DNA from: Tanypteryx hageni
Lineage: Eukaryota; Arthropoda; Insecta; Odonata; Petaluridae
Assembly: GCA_028673005.1 (NCBI GenBank)
Contig: CM054113.1
Location: forward strand, 173,831,956 to 173,895,955
Direction of reading: 5' to 3'
Length of the DNA: 64,000 nt
Shown in pieces: positions 11,200 to 22,902 of the stretch (within the stretch, counting starts at the first letter, position 1; every line of letters starts with the position of its first letter). Below the pieces are notes generated by a model. That model saw only the letters and a list, made by a program, of their open reading frames with translations. It was not told where the DNA came from and did no database searches. A program made the position numbers and the translations under genes.

Positions 11200-11325
11200 T
11201 TCGGGAGACGACTTCCCACCTAAAACCTGCAAGAGTTTGCGCCGAGTATTCAAGCGAAAGATTTGTCGAAATCGAGCCGACCGTTCTTGATTTATTTGCG
11301 TTTATACTGGGAAGTGACGTCACTC
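11200..11325 (+). repeat. Internal direct repeat, copy 1
   Basis: Shares with 11,698-11,820 the ordered strings GGCGACT/GACGACT..CCAC, TAAAACCTG, GAGTT.GCGCCGA, ATTC..GCGAAAGATTTGTCGA and CCGACCGTTC. Clear but diverged copy, same orientation. Confidence 0.65.
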
Positions 11326-11697
11326 GAGACTTAATCTGTTTTTGTTCTTCACGTGTTTTATTGCAAGCTTAGTGCAAATGCAATTGAAGCCCGAGTCTAA
11401 CAATGCAAAAATCTGAGATTAACAATGCCGGCTACCCTAGCAACCTCCTTTTTGTAATGTCGAAAAACCGGAGATAATCTAAAATAAACTTAAAATATGA
11501 GCAAACACGAATTAAACAACAGAATCGACGTTAAGAATAAGAATATTAATTTCCTTCTGCGTTAAATGATATAAATCTCGAGTCAGAGTCTCGATCGTAA
11601 GATATTTTAAAATGTTAATGAATCAAGGTCTACACATCGTATTCTAGCCGATTACTTGTTAATCAAATGCAAAAACGAAAACTATCCTGATGTCGAA

Positions 11698-11820
11698 CCC
11701 ATGCCTTTCCGGGGGGCGACTATCCACTTAAAACCTGTACGAGTTCGCGCCGAATATTCAGGCGAAAGATTTGTCGAAATCGAACCGACCGTTCCCGGTT
11801 TATTTGCGTTCATGCCGGAA
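11698..11820 (+). repeat. Internal direct repeat, copy 2
   Basis: Partner of the segment at 11,200-11,325, ~498 bp downstream, with about one difference every 8-10 bases by eye. Short frames on both strands of these copies translate similarly only because of this duplication. Confidence 0.65.
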
Positions 11821-12829
11821 GGCTTCAGACGCAGGCAGGGACGCAGATACGCAGAGATACAGCGGTTATAATATATTAGGTTACAAAAGTCGTCAGAAAT
11901 TAGGTGGGCCCTGCTTAGTACGTCTGCCTTACTTAGAAAAAGATGTGCTCCATATAAAATAGAAAATACATGCATTACAAACAGAAAATAATTAGGTCGT
12001 TTAACACTTTCTTTTACAGATATAAATAATAAGATAACAAAAATATATAAGAAATAAGGGTAAGATCAAATAAAAAGAGAAAAATACGAGAAGAAAGAAA
12101 TAATAAAAATGAATGAAAGAACCCAGAAAAAAAATAATTTTCCCGGAAATAAATCCAGACAAGTTACTTAACTCTCATACGCGGTTCTTCCTCTTGCATT
12201 TACGAAGTCGCTTTCACATATAGCTTGCGCTAATCTTTATCTCACAATACCAACAATGCAATTGACAGAGGTTTGTTTATTTACTTTACCATGATAAAAA
12301 TAACAAACTCGCATACCCGGTTTTCCTAGTTCAAGAAGTCGGCAACAATTGGATGTACATGACAACCATTAGTTTTCGATTAAAAAATGTCGAAATTTTG
12401 CTGTTAAAAGTGCAATTTAGGAAATCCTTGGACCGTATTTGAAATTCGAAAGTAGGAAAACAAAACTTCATTCATTTCTGCGTTCCTGGGTTCAAGTCTG
12501 GAACTCGTACTTGGATTATTAGTAATTTTAAAGTCCAAATTAAAATTTGTCTACCCTCATTCCCATGTTATTCAAATGGAAAAATTAGAAGAATATATTT
12601 TCTAAAATAAAAATGGTCCATCAAATCAGTTTAAAAACCTTACTACACCACATTTCCCTGCACTGCGATTAAAATGATACCTTTCTCTTGCTTCTGTGGT
12701 TCTCGAGTTATAGAATCACACACATGCATACAAACACTTACTTTTATAGATATATATATAAGATAAGATTATGTGGATTGTATTATGCTAAAATACGATA
12801 TATAATACGGTTTAGTATATCCGTTTAGG

Positions 12830-12925
12830 CTCTATAGTCTCGCACAGACGGCACTACGAAAAACAACTTTTTTGGACTTGGGGACATCTAAAAACGTCCA
12901 TTTTCATCAAAATCTCGAAGCATAA
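12830..12925 (+). repeat. Non-coding repeat tail segment
   Basis: TCGCACAGACGGCACTACG, then AACAACTTTTTTGGACTTGG and CATCAAAATCTCG. This wording resembles 3' portions of non-autonomous insect repeats. It is not clear whether it belongs to the element ending near 12,770. Confidence 0.3.
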
Positions 12926-14676
12926 TTTTTCCGCGATTGCAGTATTCTTCCAATAAAAACGGCAAAGTTTCTAGAGCGGTTCATCGTCCGCGCAATCTCC
13001 CGTGCATCTGCCCCTACGATTTGATTTACCCCCTACTGATCAAAGTTTGCAGATGTCGCATCCTCCCGTCAACTCCCGTCTACTCCCACTCTTCCCCCCA
13101 AGAACGCCCCTCGAACCGAAACCATTACCACCCTCCCGAGCACTTCACTACACCCCATTCTCCCTACACCCAACTTCTCGATCCCTCTCCTCTCAGTCAA
13201 ACGTATCCCATTCTCCTCGCTCCCGCAACTCAACAGTCTCTTTCAATGACATCTTCAAACACTCCGATGATATCCCCCGCTGCTTTCACAGGCACGCTGT
13301 TAAACCCCTCTCTTCCTCTTTCCCCACCCTCCGTTATGCTATAGCAATGCTGTCTCTGGCCGCGGCTAGAGCTTCGACACCGTTTCTGATTCTCTCCTTA
13401 ACATCTCAGGCTTTTATTTTATCTTTGATAGTGAAACAGGAAATGTTAAATTTGTATAATTTAATTCTACAATATTCGATCACGTAGCAAAAGTTTATGG
13501 ACTGTAAATAAACTCGCGATTGGCGATTTAATTTCGTTCCTTTCATAAGTTGGAACCATGAGAACAGGAGTTACCATCGTTGACAATGCCTCAGTTCAGG
13601 CGAATCATTTAGCGTGAAGATATTCGATGAAGCGACAAATTTGTGACGGGTAGAATGTCAAATATCATTAATGAAGCCAGGCTCAACTCGGTGGAATTTA
13701 CTCATATAGAATATCATATTTTGTGGAAATACAAAGTTCTTCTTTTTTCAATAAGGGTAGAATATCGTCGATCGACTCATCGCGATACGGAATATTTTTT
13801 AAAATTTGTTGAACCAAGAGCAAAATCAAGACTTGTATTATCATAACGGAGCGCAAAGAATCGGAAATTTATTGTTCGAAGATTTTGCAGCTGTAACTGA
13901 TAGAAATGTTTCTTTTTATAAAGAAAGACAACGCTTATTGCTCTACGTCGATTCCCTGATCCGACCAATTTTGGGCATCCGAAGCGCAATCCGACGAGGC
14001 GTTTAAAAACATGTAGGAAGTCTTAGGTCCTAAATCGTAAACAGGAATTTCCGTCATTTCCGTTTTCTTGGGAGGAAATGAATGACGTAATGATCCTCGA
14101 TTCCTCGTCGAATAAAAACCCAAGTTCACTTTTTTCAATTTGAATTGCTCGCATCCGACAAATGATGCTGAAAATCAATCAACTCTTTTAAATGGACGAT
14201 CCACGAGTGAGACGCACTGGATCAAATTCAAATGATTTTATACTTTTCTTGTTCCCACATCCCAAAGTAGAGAAAATACACCATGTCACTCAGATTCCGA
14301 ACAAATCGCCAGGCACACCCGAATGGCAGCCGCAAAAACGAATAAAAAATAACTTTCCAACCGGACGGACGGAAAATAGCTAAGCTAATTATCCAAACAT
14401 TAATTTTTTGTTTATCTATTTGGCCTTAAGCTCTGAAAGTAAGCAGGGGATGGGACGACGTTGCCAAATCACGCACCAGAACTGACCGAAGAGAAAGGCA
14501 GTTGCAGCGGTTGTGCACAATGTAGCAACGTTGTTATTCAATGATTAGCTGGACCCTCTATATTTTTTTCGGACCCTCGGAGCTCAAGTTACACTGCGCC
14601 GGCTATAGATTATCAGGTTACATAGTTTTACAAGCATGAGGAAACAAAAAAACCTATTCACTATTCACGAGGATTA
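12926..14676. other. No gene recognised; CT-rich 13.0-13.4 kb
   Basis: The 12,990-13,420 interval is strongly pyrimidine-rich on the plus strand, which leaves two overlapping frames open (Pro/Ser/Leu-rich, no domain). The remainder is AT-rich unique sequence. I saw no real gene. Confidence 0.5.
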
Positions 14677-14684
14677 ATTATAAC

Positions 14685-15527
14685 TAGGCTTGGTAGTTTT
14701 CGACGTTTATTTTTCTTAAAATTCGACGATTAAAATCGGCGTGTATTTTTCCTAAAAATCAGCGACGAATATCGACGTTTATTTTAATACATTTGACCGA
14801 TTTTTATCAATAAAAATGACAGAAATTGGATTCTCCCAATTAAATTTTACTAAAACTTTATGTATAAAAATAAGACTTCTCGCATGTCGGATTTTTTGTT
14901 GATCTCTAAACTTTGGTGAATGTGTTATTGATGGCTTCGCCCACCAACCCGGGAGAGCTTATTTTTTGGAATAAATCAAAGTAAATTTTACTCGTCAAAT
15001 TGCATCTCTTATTCAATGAATCGTGACTATTCAATAACAAAATTAATGTGACGTTAATATAATGCTCAACCAAATACATATACGAACATTTTTAAGAAAA
15101 ATCTTATTTTGTTGAGTGACAAACGACGATGAGTGTATAAAAAAGCACAGAGCAGGAACATTGAACGATGCTAAAGCATCGCAAAAAAATAAGCATGGGA
15201 CTCATTCACTCGGAGAATCAATTGTGGGTATAGCTACTAAAAATAGAAATTTTATGACTGTGTTTTTGAAAGCAGGACTCCAGAAATATACTTGTAGTGG
15301 TAGACAAATACCGATTTTCTCTTTTGTTTTGAGCGTTTGGCGCTAAAATACATTAAATTTGAATGTGATAAAGCAAATTTAAAAACACTAACTAATAATC
15401 TCATAGAAAATTATTTAGTGAAAAATCGACACTTATCGATGACAATTCATTTTCGTCGATTTTGAAATTTTTACTAGTTCGACGTTTATCGGGATTTATC
15501 GATTTAAATCGAATCCTACCAAGCCTA
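14685..15527. mobile_element. 843-bp MITE with 8-bp target duplication, hAT-like
   Basis: The ends are TAGGCTTGGTAG and CTACCAAGCCTA, perfect 12-bp inverted repeats. They are flanked by identical 8-mers ATTATAAC at 14,677-14,684 and 15,528-15,535. Subterminal regions on both sides carry many TCGAC/TCGAT and TTTATCG motifs, likely transposase-binding repeats. The flank also supports a 10-bp reading (AATTATAACT with TIR AGGCTTGGTAG), which would suggest Mutator-like, so the superfamily is not certain. A 76-codon frame inside (15,116-15,346, +) shows no transposase motif. A right-end fragment of the same family is at 22,620-22,752. Confidence 0.8.
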
Positions 15528-15608
15528 ATTATAACTGATTAACATCAATGATTAATATTACTTTGTTAAACTTAAATTGCCTAAAATTAATAATGTGACC
15601 TTTCAGAA

Positions 15609-16090
15609 GAAAGAGACTCCTACTAACGGGTAATATATAGGAAGATAATAAAATGTTATGTACGGAGTATAGCTTTGAATGGGGCAGAAACATGGACGCT
15701 AAGAATAAATGATACTTGGTAAGCTTCGAAATGTGAGCATGGAGAAGGATGCTGAAGATAAAATGGACAGATATGATGAAAAATGAGCGAGTACTAAGAA
15801 GAAAAGGAGAGAGGCGAATGACTATACGGACTATAAGAAAGAGGAAGGTGAACTGGATCGGACATTACCTGAGGAGTGATAGTACGATTAAAGACTTTTT
15901 GGTAGGAAAACTGGGAGGAAAAAGAGATTGGAAAAGGCTTCAGCTGATAGATGACTTGAAAGGAAAAGAACTATCAAGACATGAAGAAGACTGCAGGAAA
16001 TAGGAATATGCGGAGCACCCGGTTTAACCAAGAATAATCACGGACCTGTCTGCGGAAAGACTACCTATGATGATGATGAGGATGGTGATG
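15609..16090 (+). pseudogene. Non-LTR retrotransposon ORF2 C-terminus and 3' tail
   Basis: Translated pieces read in order ..ALNGAETWTLR.., ..MLKIKWTDMMKNERVL.., ..TIRKRKVNWIGHYLRSD.., ..VGKLGGKRDWKR.. and stop at ~16,003. This order (GAETWTLR, R-x-MLKI-x-WTD, N-x-EVL-RR, R-R-K-x-NWIGH-x-LR, GK-x-GGKR) is the conserved region after the reverse transcriptase in many arthropod LINEs. The catalytic reverse transcriptase is absent, and the part upstream of 15,749 is in shifted frames, so this is a 5'-truncated dead copy. The 3' UTR ends in an (ATG)n/(GATG)n tail at ~16,063-16,090. Clade assignment (RTE, Jockey or other) was not possible by eye. Confidence 0.75.
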
Positions 16091-19000
16091 AAAGAGTTCA
16101 TAAACATTAGCAAAATATCTCTAAGTCGGAGTTTACCGTGCCATTGCGGCGTCGTGCGAGTACGCGATTTTATTCCCCCCCCCCCCCCAAACCAACCCCT
16201 CCGTTCACTTCGGCAAAAAAAAAAAAACGAAATCTTCAACCCCCTTTTACTACCCCTTTCACAATGACTGCCTTAAAAGCGCTCCTTCAACCATCTCGAA
16301 CCTCATGGATTTAACCTTCCCCCTCCCCTCGTTTTAAACCGCTTCCTTGCTCTCTCTCTCTCTCCCTCCCCCACATCCAATTCTGCCCCTTCAACCGTCC
16401 GCCTTTGCTCCGTGCCTTATTCTCTGCCCCCATTCCCGGGGTACTTGGTTGATATATTTTTTTTTCTCTCCGAGCGTTTTTTCCACAATGGGAGCGCTGT
16501 GTGTCTGTTCTCTGTTCCCAGAGGCGTGTTACAGAAAAAGGGCGAGTTTTTCGAACAAACGGACTCGTAAAAAAAACGTTTCTTCCTCTTCCTATCGCGC
16601 TATTGCTCCTTCTCTCTCTTTGCAAACAACCCCTATCTTATCCTTCGGACATGGCCCACAATTCCTCCGCCTTTCTCATCGCTTTTATTTTATGCCCTTT
16701 TGCCTTTTCATCCATGTGCTGACTCCGACGAGTAATCTCAGGGGGAGACATCTACCGACCCCAGCCGGAGTCGGCGCATGAAGACGTTTTTACTTTCTCA
16801 TATACAAGTTAGACGGAGAAAGTTTAGTGATCTTGAAAATTTTCGATCCAAAAAAGCGTTTAGATATTTTCTTTATTAAAGATACATATTACAGTTCTAA
16901 TTTCGTATTTTTTTAACTTTAAAATGATTTTTTATTAATGTAATGAATAAATATTTTAAAACTCGTTTCTGCGTTTTATTAAATTACTAGAGTCTCAGCC
17001 TCGGGGCCACTGACTCGGCCACAACCCCGTGGCCTCGCATCGGTCGGATATTTTACATTTGGAGATAAAATACGTAAAAAATTTTGCGCATAGGTATTTT
17101 AAAAAAACATTTTATTTTTAATTTTCCCTATTTAAGAAACAAAAACAGTTTAAAAAGCAGAAATATATCAAAGAAAAACAAAATATGGCATTAAAATTCT
17201 TTTTTACTACTTTTTAATCTAATTTTGTAATTATAAAAATGTTTTAAAAAGTTATATTTCAGTTATATCCTGGTGAAACTAAATATACCTACTTAAATTG
17301 CTTGTTAAACTTATTAATAATATTTAAACTTAAAGTGTAACAGGTACATTTATTTGTGTCAACAATGCTTCTTCTACGATGCATCAATTTGGATTCCTCT
17401 ATTGGTTAGTTTAAACGATGATACCTACTTTAATTAAAATTTTATATACAATTTTGTTTAGAAATGTATGTTTAATAAAGAAACTAATTTATACACTACG
17501 TTTACAGTAAATAACATACCACGGCGCCTGCGCAGTAAGATTAAATATGATCGGTGTAGTTCGAAGAAATGGATCAGCGTGACAGAATGACAAAGGCTGT
17601 AATATTAATATGACTAATATCCGGTTCGACTTATACTTTCAGCCGTTATATTATTTCAATCACTTATTCGGTAACTATTTTTAGTCGAGTCAATTAGTCG
17701 ACAACTAACACTGCCATTTTTGTATCAGATATCTGAAGTAGAGATATTTTAGTTTTATATGGGACGACTTTGCGAGGACAATCAAAAAGTTTCTTCGGTC
17801 GCCTTCAAAGTCCCCTGGCATTTTAAAAGCATTATGCCGCCCATCTCATTCCTTATCCTATCACCTCGGGCACTTCTATGGATTTCTAGCAGTATCAAAA
17901 CCTTCATGGCCTCGTCCAAATCGCCCTAAACGATTTATTCCCCGTAATATGTTCGCCGAAGGAACGGCCTAGATTCTCTTGTGAGACAATGCAAAACTAT
18001 TTACTAGCGCTGGGGACGATTAACAAATTCGGATGCAACGGGACCGCGCTCCCGAGCACTTTCTCCATCTAAGGGGTAGAGGGGGGCGATACGTTCGGTG
18101 AATGTCACAGTCGCCAACTGCAAGACGACAAAGCAATATCCCACGGAAAAAACTTTGTTCCATAAGAACCTCGGCAGCGAATACTTACTGCCGTACTTTT
18201 TTTTGACGCTCCATCCGATCCAGAACACTCCACAATAGAGTGCGTCGACACTCAGCTCTCTGACTCGCATTGATCGATCCGTTATCGCGGCCACTCGAGG
18301 GGACAAATTTGAACGATATGGATCGCGTTCTGGATCCGTTCGTTTTTACGATCGCTCCCCAATTCATCCCCAACAAAAACACAAACTCTCCCCCAATTCC
18401 TCACGAAATAAAAAGATTTCGTATTTAGAAGTTTTCTCTCCTTCTCTCCCTCCTGCACTCTTGAAAGCTGTAGTTGCCCGTGATTGTTATAGTTCCTTCA
18501 TTGTCGTTGTTTTTCTCTTTTGGGCGTCGATTCGAGATTGGTAGGGCGGCGAGGGAGATTGGAATGAGCCAAAGGAATAATGCGTGCGTGCCACCTCAAC
18601 AACTCCATCATGGCCCCGTGGCTCGGGATTTTTTTTGAACATTGTTATCCAGTCGCTCCAGCGATAGCATTTTCCATAAGGAGCTTACCCAGTCGAATTC
18701 GAAGTAAAGGGTTAAGGAGAGAGTGGAAAAATCATGGAAATCGTCTGCTCAATCCGTCGCATAGCTACGGGACGCTCCCCAATATCTCTCTCAGAATTTC
18801 CGCTGTTCCCCCCTTCCGTGCCTTCATCGCCACCCCTTTTACTAACTCTCTTTCACCCTTTCTCCTCTCTCAATTCCTCGTTCACAATGACTGGGAAGGG
18901 GAGACGGAAAGCTTGAGAAACTTACCGGAGTACTTAACTCTTCCTTTTCCTTGAACAACAAAAATTACGTTCAACCGTTTATATTACGCTCCGATAAAGG

Positions 19001-19339
19001 CTTGCTATTTCTAAACCTTTCGATTTTACCCCGTTTGAGTGTCTATTACTATTTATTATTATTATGATTATTATTACAATTATTTATCCTATGTATTATA
19101 TCTGAGTGTGCGTCTGTATGTGTGTATAATTTTTTTATCACCATTTGACTTACCGTACATAGGGAATGTCAGCAGATCTGTCGTAAACTGATTTTTCTTT
19201 TTCATCTATTTCATTGATTTGTAAGGAATGTCCATTGGATAGTATTTGATTCTCAAGTTTACTTTAAAATTTTTTTAACGTCAGAATCGTAGACATGCTA
19301 ATAAACACGACGTCTGGGTTGGTTTAATGCTCAAATGAA
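16091..19339. other. No gene recognised; two GC/CT-rich islands
   Basis: A CT-rich island at 16,140-16,800 (with a ~15-base C run near 16,175 and an A run at 16,215) and a GC-richer island at 17,900-18,950 interrupt AT-rich DNA. Their open frames overlap on both strands and show no domains. The islands could be regulatory or exon-bearing, but I see nothing specific. Confidence 0.45.
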
Positions 19340-19914
19340 CACTTATGTCTAGTTGAATTAAGATGAATTGAGAACTCCTTCAGCCATAAAATTCACTTCA
19401 AGTTACCCAATGCATTTCGCCCAATAAGTGGGCATCTTCAGGAGGTCTGTTGCTTACGGCAGTGACCAAAGTCAACTGCGAGGATAGACAAGAGACCGAG
19501 TGCTGAGGAAGTCGAAAAAACAAAAGAGAGACGATAATTATTCAGCGACGGTGTTGTGTTGATCTGTCAGTTAGTATAGAGTTTTATTAAAATCAATGTC
19601 TGTGTTCATAATTGTTTTCCTGTTTTTATAAATATGTAGATTTTCTTAAGCATTGAGTGAGGTATTTGCTGAAGTAATAAATTTAATGTCATTTAAGTTG
19701 ATACCGTGTCCTGTCTCGAATATGTGGTTCGTTGCAATAGATTTTTCAAAGCGGTTGTATTTATAATGTGCTAGATTTTCTTTAAACCTTGTGACTATTT
19801 TCCTTTTTGTTTGGCCTATATATTGTTTATGACAATGTGAACATTGTATTTTGTAAATCCCCGATCTGTCTAAATCTTCTGTTTTCGAAAATCTCGAATT
19901 CGATTTTTTTCATG
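19340..19914 (-). mobile_element. Penelope-like element, 3' end
   Basis: On the minus strand a GIY-YIG endonuclease frame (19,646-19,914) is followed by ~300 bp of 3' UTR. This contains a CCTCCTGAAGATGCCCAC..GGGCGAAATGCATTGG segment, an arrangement often seen in 3' regions of Penelope-like and related retroelements. The reverse transcriptase part is missing, so the copy is 5'-truncated. Confidence 0.75.
19646..19914 (-). pseudogene. GIY-YIG endonuclease domain of a Penelope-like retroelement
   Basis: This is the C-terminal endonuclease of a Penelope-like retrotransposon, which nicks target DNA for primed reverse transcription. The minus-strand frame reads ..TEDLDRSGIYKIQC, then SHCHKQYIGQTKRKIVTRF, then KENLAHYKYNRFEKSIATNH and IFETGHGINL.., ending at a TAA at 19,646-19,648. 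Visible hallmarks are GIY..YIG about 12 residues apart, a C-x2-C pair between them, the arginine after YIGQT-K-R, and the paired H of NH..GH that completes the CCHH pattern typical of Penelope-type GIY-YIG enzymes. The frame is clean for about 90 codons but opens after an in-frame stop near 19,912, and no reverse transcriptase lies upstream. It is a truncated relic with a well-preserved domain. Confidence 0.8.
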
Positions 19915-22619
19915 AAAAACTATATTTTCTCTATACTTCGTATATGGAGAAATTAAAAATATAAACAGGATAACTCTTTGTTAAGGATGTATAAGGGGGC
20001 GTATTGTTAGAATATATGGGGGGAAAATACCAGGCAAGCGACAGAAAACTCTCTATGAAGACACCGTAATATTTTGACGAACCAGGGCGAGAATAAATTC
20101 CAGCGGTCTTTCCAATGGGTATTTTATAATACTAGTGCTACTCTCATATCGCAGCGTGACGGATTTCCAAAGTAAGCGTAAACATATTAATAAATTAATT
20201 GTTGCGTAAAAATTATTGGCAACGAAAAAATTAAAGGGAGGCCGACGAGACTCGAGCCTCTTCCTAAATATTAATTGCTAACCCGGCATTTATTTACTCG
20301 CGATTGATAGATAGGATGTCGAAAAAGCGCCGCGAAGTTTTTTTTTCTCCTGAAGAAGCAATCAGCCCTTCTCGCTCGGACCCCTCTCATGCCCCGCAGA
20401 GTATGCATCACAACGCACACATTTTCGCGGATTCGACGCGCGAATAAACGACACGCTTTTCGACGACGACTCGACCCTCAGAAGGTCCAAACATTCCCCC
20501 AACTTTTTCTTCGAATACGATAACATAGGCCGATTTTTATTGTATTTCCAGTTCTACCGGAAAGGACGCGATTTCGTTTTGTACTTATTACATTAAGACT
20601 ATTAGCTTCCGGTCGACACCCAAAGACGACGCTCGTTAAAGCTTAGCCATTCCGAGAAAGCCGTTAATCGTAAGGGAGAGAAAAAGCCGTATCCAGGGCA
20701 GACCCGAACCGAAACCATGACAGCGAAGCTCTACGCCTTTACGACCTTTGCGCGACCCTTTTTCTAGACATCATATCCTTTCTTCAGGGTTACCCTCGCG
20801 TGAAAACTATAACAATTTTACTGCCGCACCTCTCTTTTCCCTCAAGACCACCCAAAACTTCGGATAGAGAGGGCTGAAGAGAGACCGGCGTTTTTAAAGA
20901 GATGGAGAGGCATAGGAGCTTGATTTACGGTCGCGGGGAGGACGCCAACAACTGGAATTGCAGACTAGACTTTTATTTCTTTTTTTAATGCACTTTCTAA
21001 TTTTCTTCCGGTTTAAGGGTCCGAGGGAATTCCTCATTGGTCCTCATTCGCTCCGGAGGTCAAAAAAATATTCGTGCGAAAGGGATTCGTGTTCCTTACG
21101 CATTTTTATGAGTGTATTTGTGCCCTTAGATGCGTCATAACAAATACTTCTTACGATTCTCAAAAAAAAAGAAAAATACTCCCGCGTTAGGCGTTCGCGC
21201 ATTATAAGACGCGCTCTTATTCAATTTTCCGCTTTTGTGTATCGTAACGGGATTGGCCCTGTGCCGGTATGTGTTGAAGCAAGTTCTATAAAAAAGACGG
21301 TGCAGCCTCGAAACGTCATAAACCCTGCGCTTTCGAAAATCCGGAAAATTTTGAGGAGCTGGCCACCGGGGTCGTTCTCCGGACTGCTCAATATATCCCG
21401 TAAATATTTTCCGTGAAGCCGTGTAAGTAATATACCCAACATGAATAACTGTAAATACATGACGGATGGAAATGAATGAAGTGTTAAATTAACATTAACA
21501 TATTTTAAGGTGAGGATCTTACATAAAATAATTCGAAATAACAACTACATAAAACATCCAAGGCTTACTGTGAACTTTATGATTAACCTTAGGAAATAAA
21601 TGTAATAATAATTGTAAGCTACTAAATTATCGGAATAGTTTAAATCTTATCATAGTTCCAGTAACGAATCTCTTCATACAATAAACTTATATCTCCTATA
21701 ATTTTCTATAACACATTATTTTAGCGTCTCTGTTGTTATCATATTAATTTAACACTGTCGTAAACATGAATTTACGGATAGGAGGGAAAATAAATAAATC
21801 AGTTAAAGATAAAATAAATACAATCTCAAATTAGAGTAAATTTTTGTTCGACTTCTCCAAACACGGATAAAAATATTTGGTATTTCTTTTCATTCAGGAA
21901 AGACACTACTGCAGTCAAATCTGTGCTGATACAATCGATGGTTTCATTAGTTTGAACCTTGTGGGGGGAGGGGGGAGGGAGAAACTGCGAATAGTAACCA
22001 AGGGTTTGATGAGTGGGATGAACGAAATATACCTCCTACCAAACAACCTCAAAGGTCAGGCGAAGTACGGAAAGTGAAATAAGGCGTTATACATTTTTGT
22101 GAATCGAGCAGCCGTTTTAATAAAGATCAAAAAGGAAAGTCGTAATTCACTTCAAACTTAAAAATATTTTCCATGAATGTAACTGTAAATAGAAGGAAAT
22201 GGATTATATACGGCAATGAAATTAACTTAAATAAGTTTATTTTCCTCTCATCGTTCGTACGTGAAAAGAAATGGATAATTAACGACGAACAGATGAACGT
22301 TAAAGTAAAGGTTACTACTATTTATTTAAAGTGAGATACGTTTTAAATAATTTTCGATTGAGTCATTAATAACAATCGACTAGAAAATGAATCGGTAAAT
22401 CACAAACTAAATATTTCTTTGACACCGTTTCTGGCATATCGTTTTTCAGTATTTAAGCATTATTCTAAGCCATTAATATTTATATTTTTTGGTGTGGTTA
22501 TATGAATCATCAAGAATTCCGAAAGAAGCGGAGCCCTCTCTATGACAAATACCGATTTCAATATTTGGTGCTGAAATGTCCTTAGTTGAAGTGAGTCAAA
22601 CCAAATTTAAAAATAATAA
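19915..22619. other. No feature recognised; GC-richer 20.2-21.4 kb
   Basis: 20,220-21,400 has elevated GC with many CG dinucleotides but no recognisable protein. The rest is AT-rich unique DNA with a G-rich patch at 21,960-21,985. Confidence 0.45.
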
Positions 22620-22752
22620 CGCATAATTTCGTAAAGAATTTGATGAAAAATCGGCAATTATCGACAATTCATTTTCGTGGAATTGAAATTTTTTTACGAA
22701 TTCGATGTTTATCAACATTAATAGATTGAAATCGAATCATACAATGCCTACT
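22620..22752 (+). mobile_element. Right-end fragment of the 14.7-kb MITE family
   Basis: Matches 15,395-15,527: GAAAAATCG..TTATCGA, ACAATTCATTTTCGT, TTGAAATTTTT, TTCGA.GTTTATC, GAAATCGAATC and a terminal ATGCCTA in place of AAGCCTA. The left part of the element is absent or unrecognisable. Confidence 0.6.
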
Positions 22753-22782
22753 TATAAGGCTGGCTGTTAATTACGTATGTCC

Positions 22783-22902
22783 GCATTTGCTCCATGAAAA
22801 ATATAATTCAGGACTGGTGACATTCTCGAGTCGAGGACTAAGGCATTTGCTCCATGAAAAATATAATTCAGGACTGGTGACATTCTCGAGTCGAGGACTA
22901 AG
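22783..22902 (+). repeat. Exact tandem duplication, 2 x 60 bp
   Basis: The 60-bp unit starting GCATTTGCTCCATGAAAAAT occurs at 22,783-22,842 and again, base for base, at 22,843-22,902. Complete identity implies a very recent duplication or an assembly error. Confidence 0.95.

Larger units (their letters stand above)
10570..12770 (+). repeat. Dispersed non-coding repeat with TACCCGGC-type 5' start
   Basis: It begins ACTAGCAGAAGTACCCGGCC then TTGCTTGGGT, a 5' signature I associate with abundant non-autonomous arthropod repeats. It ends about 2.2 kb later with ACACTTACTTTTATAGATAT, typical of the same kind. It contains an internal direct repeat of about 125 bp (11,200-11,325 and 11,698-11,820). 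There is no coding region. The class (Helitron-like or other) is not settled. A related-looking tail segment follows at 12,830-12,925. Confidence 0.45.

Noticed and set aside
13002..13487. 161-codon Pro/Ser-rich frame
   Set aside because: CT-rich composition keeps two overlapping frames open. No domain or splice context.
18705..18720. Unpaired GGG-TTAA (piggyBac-like right end), also one near 25,014
   Set aside because: No matching TTAA-CCC end within a plausible distance. The motif is too short alone.
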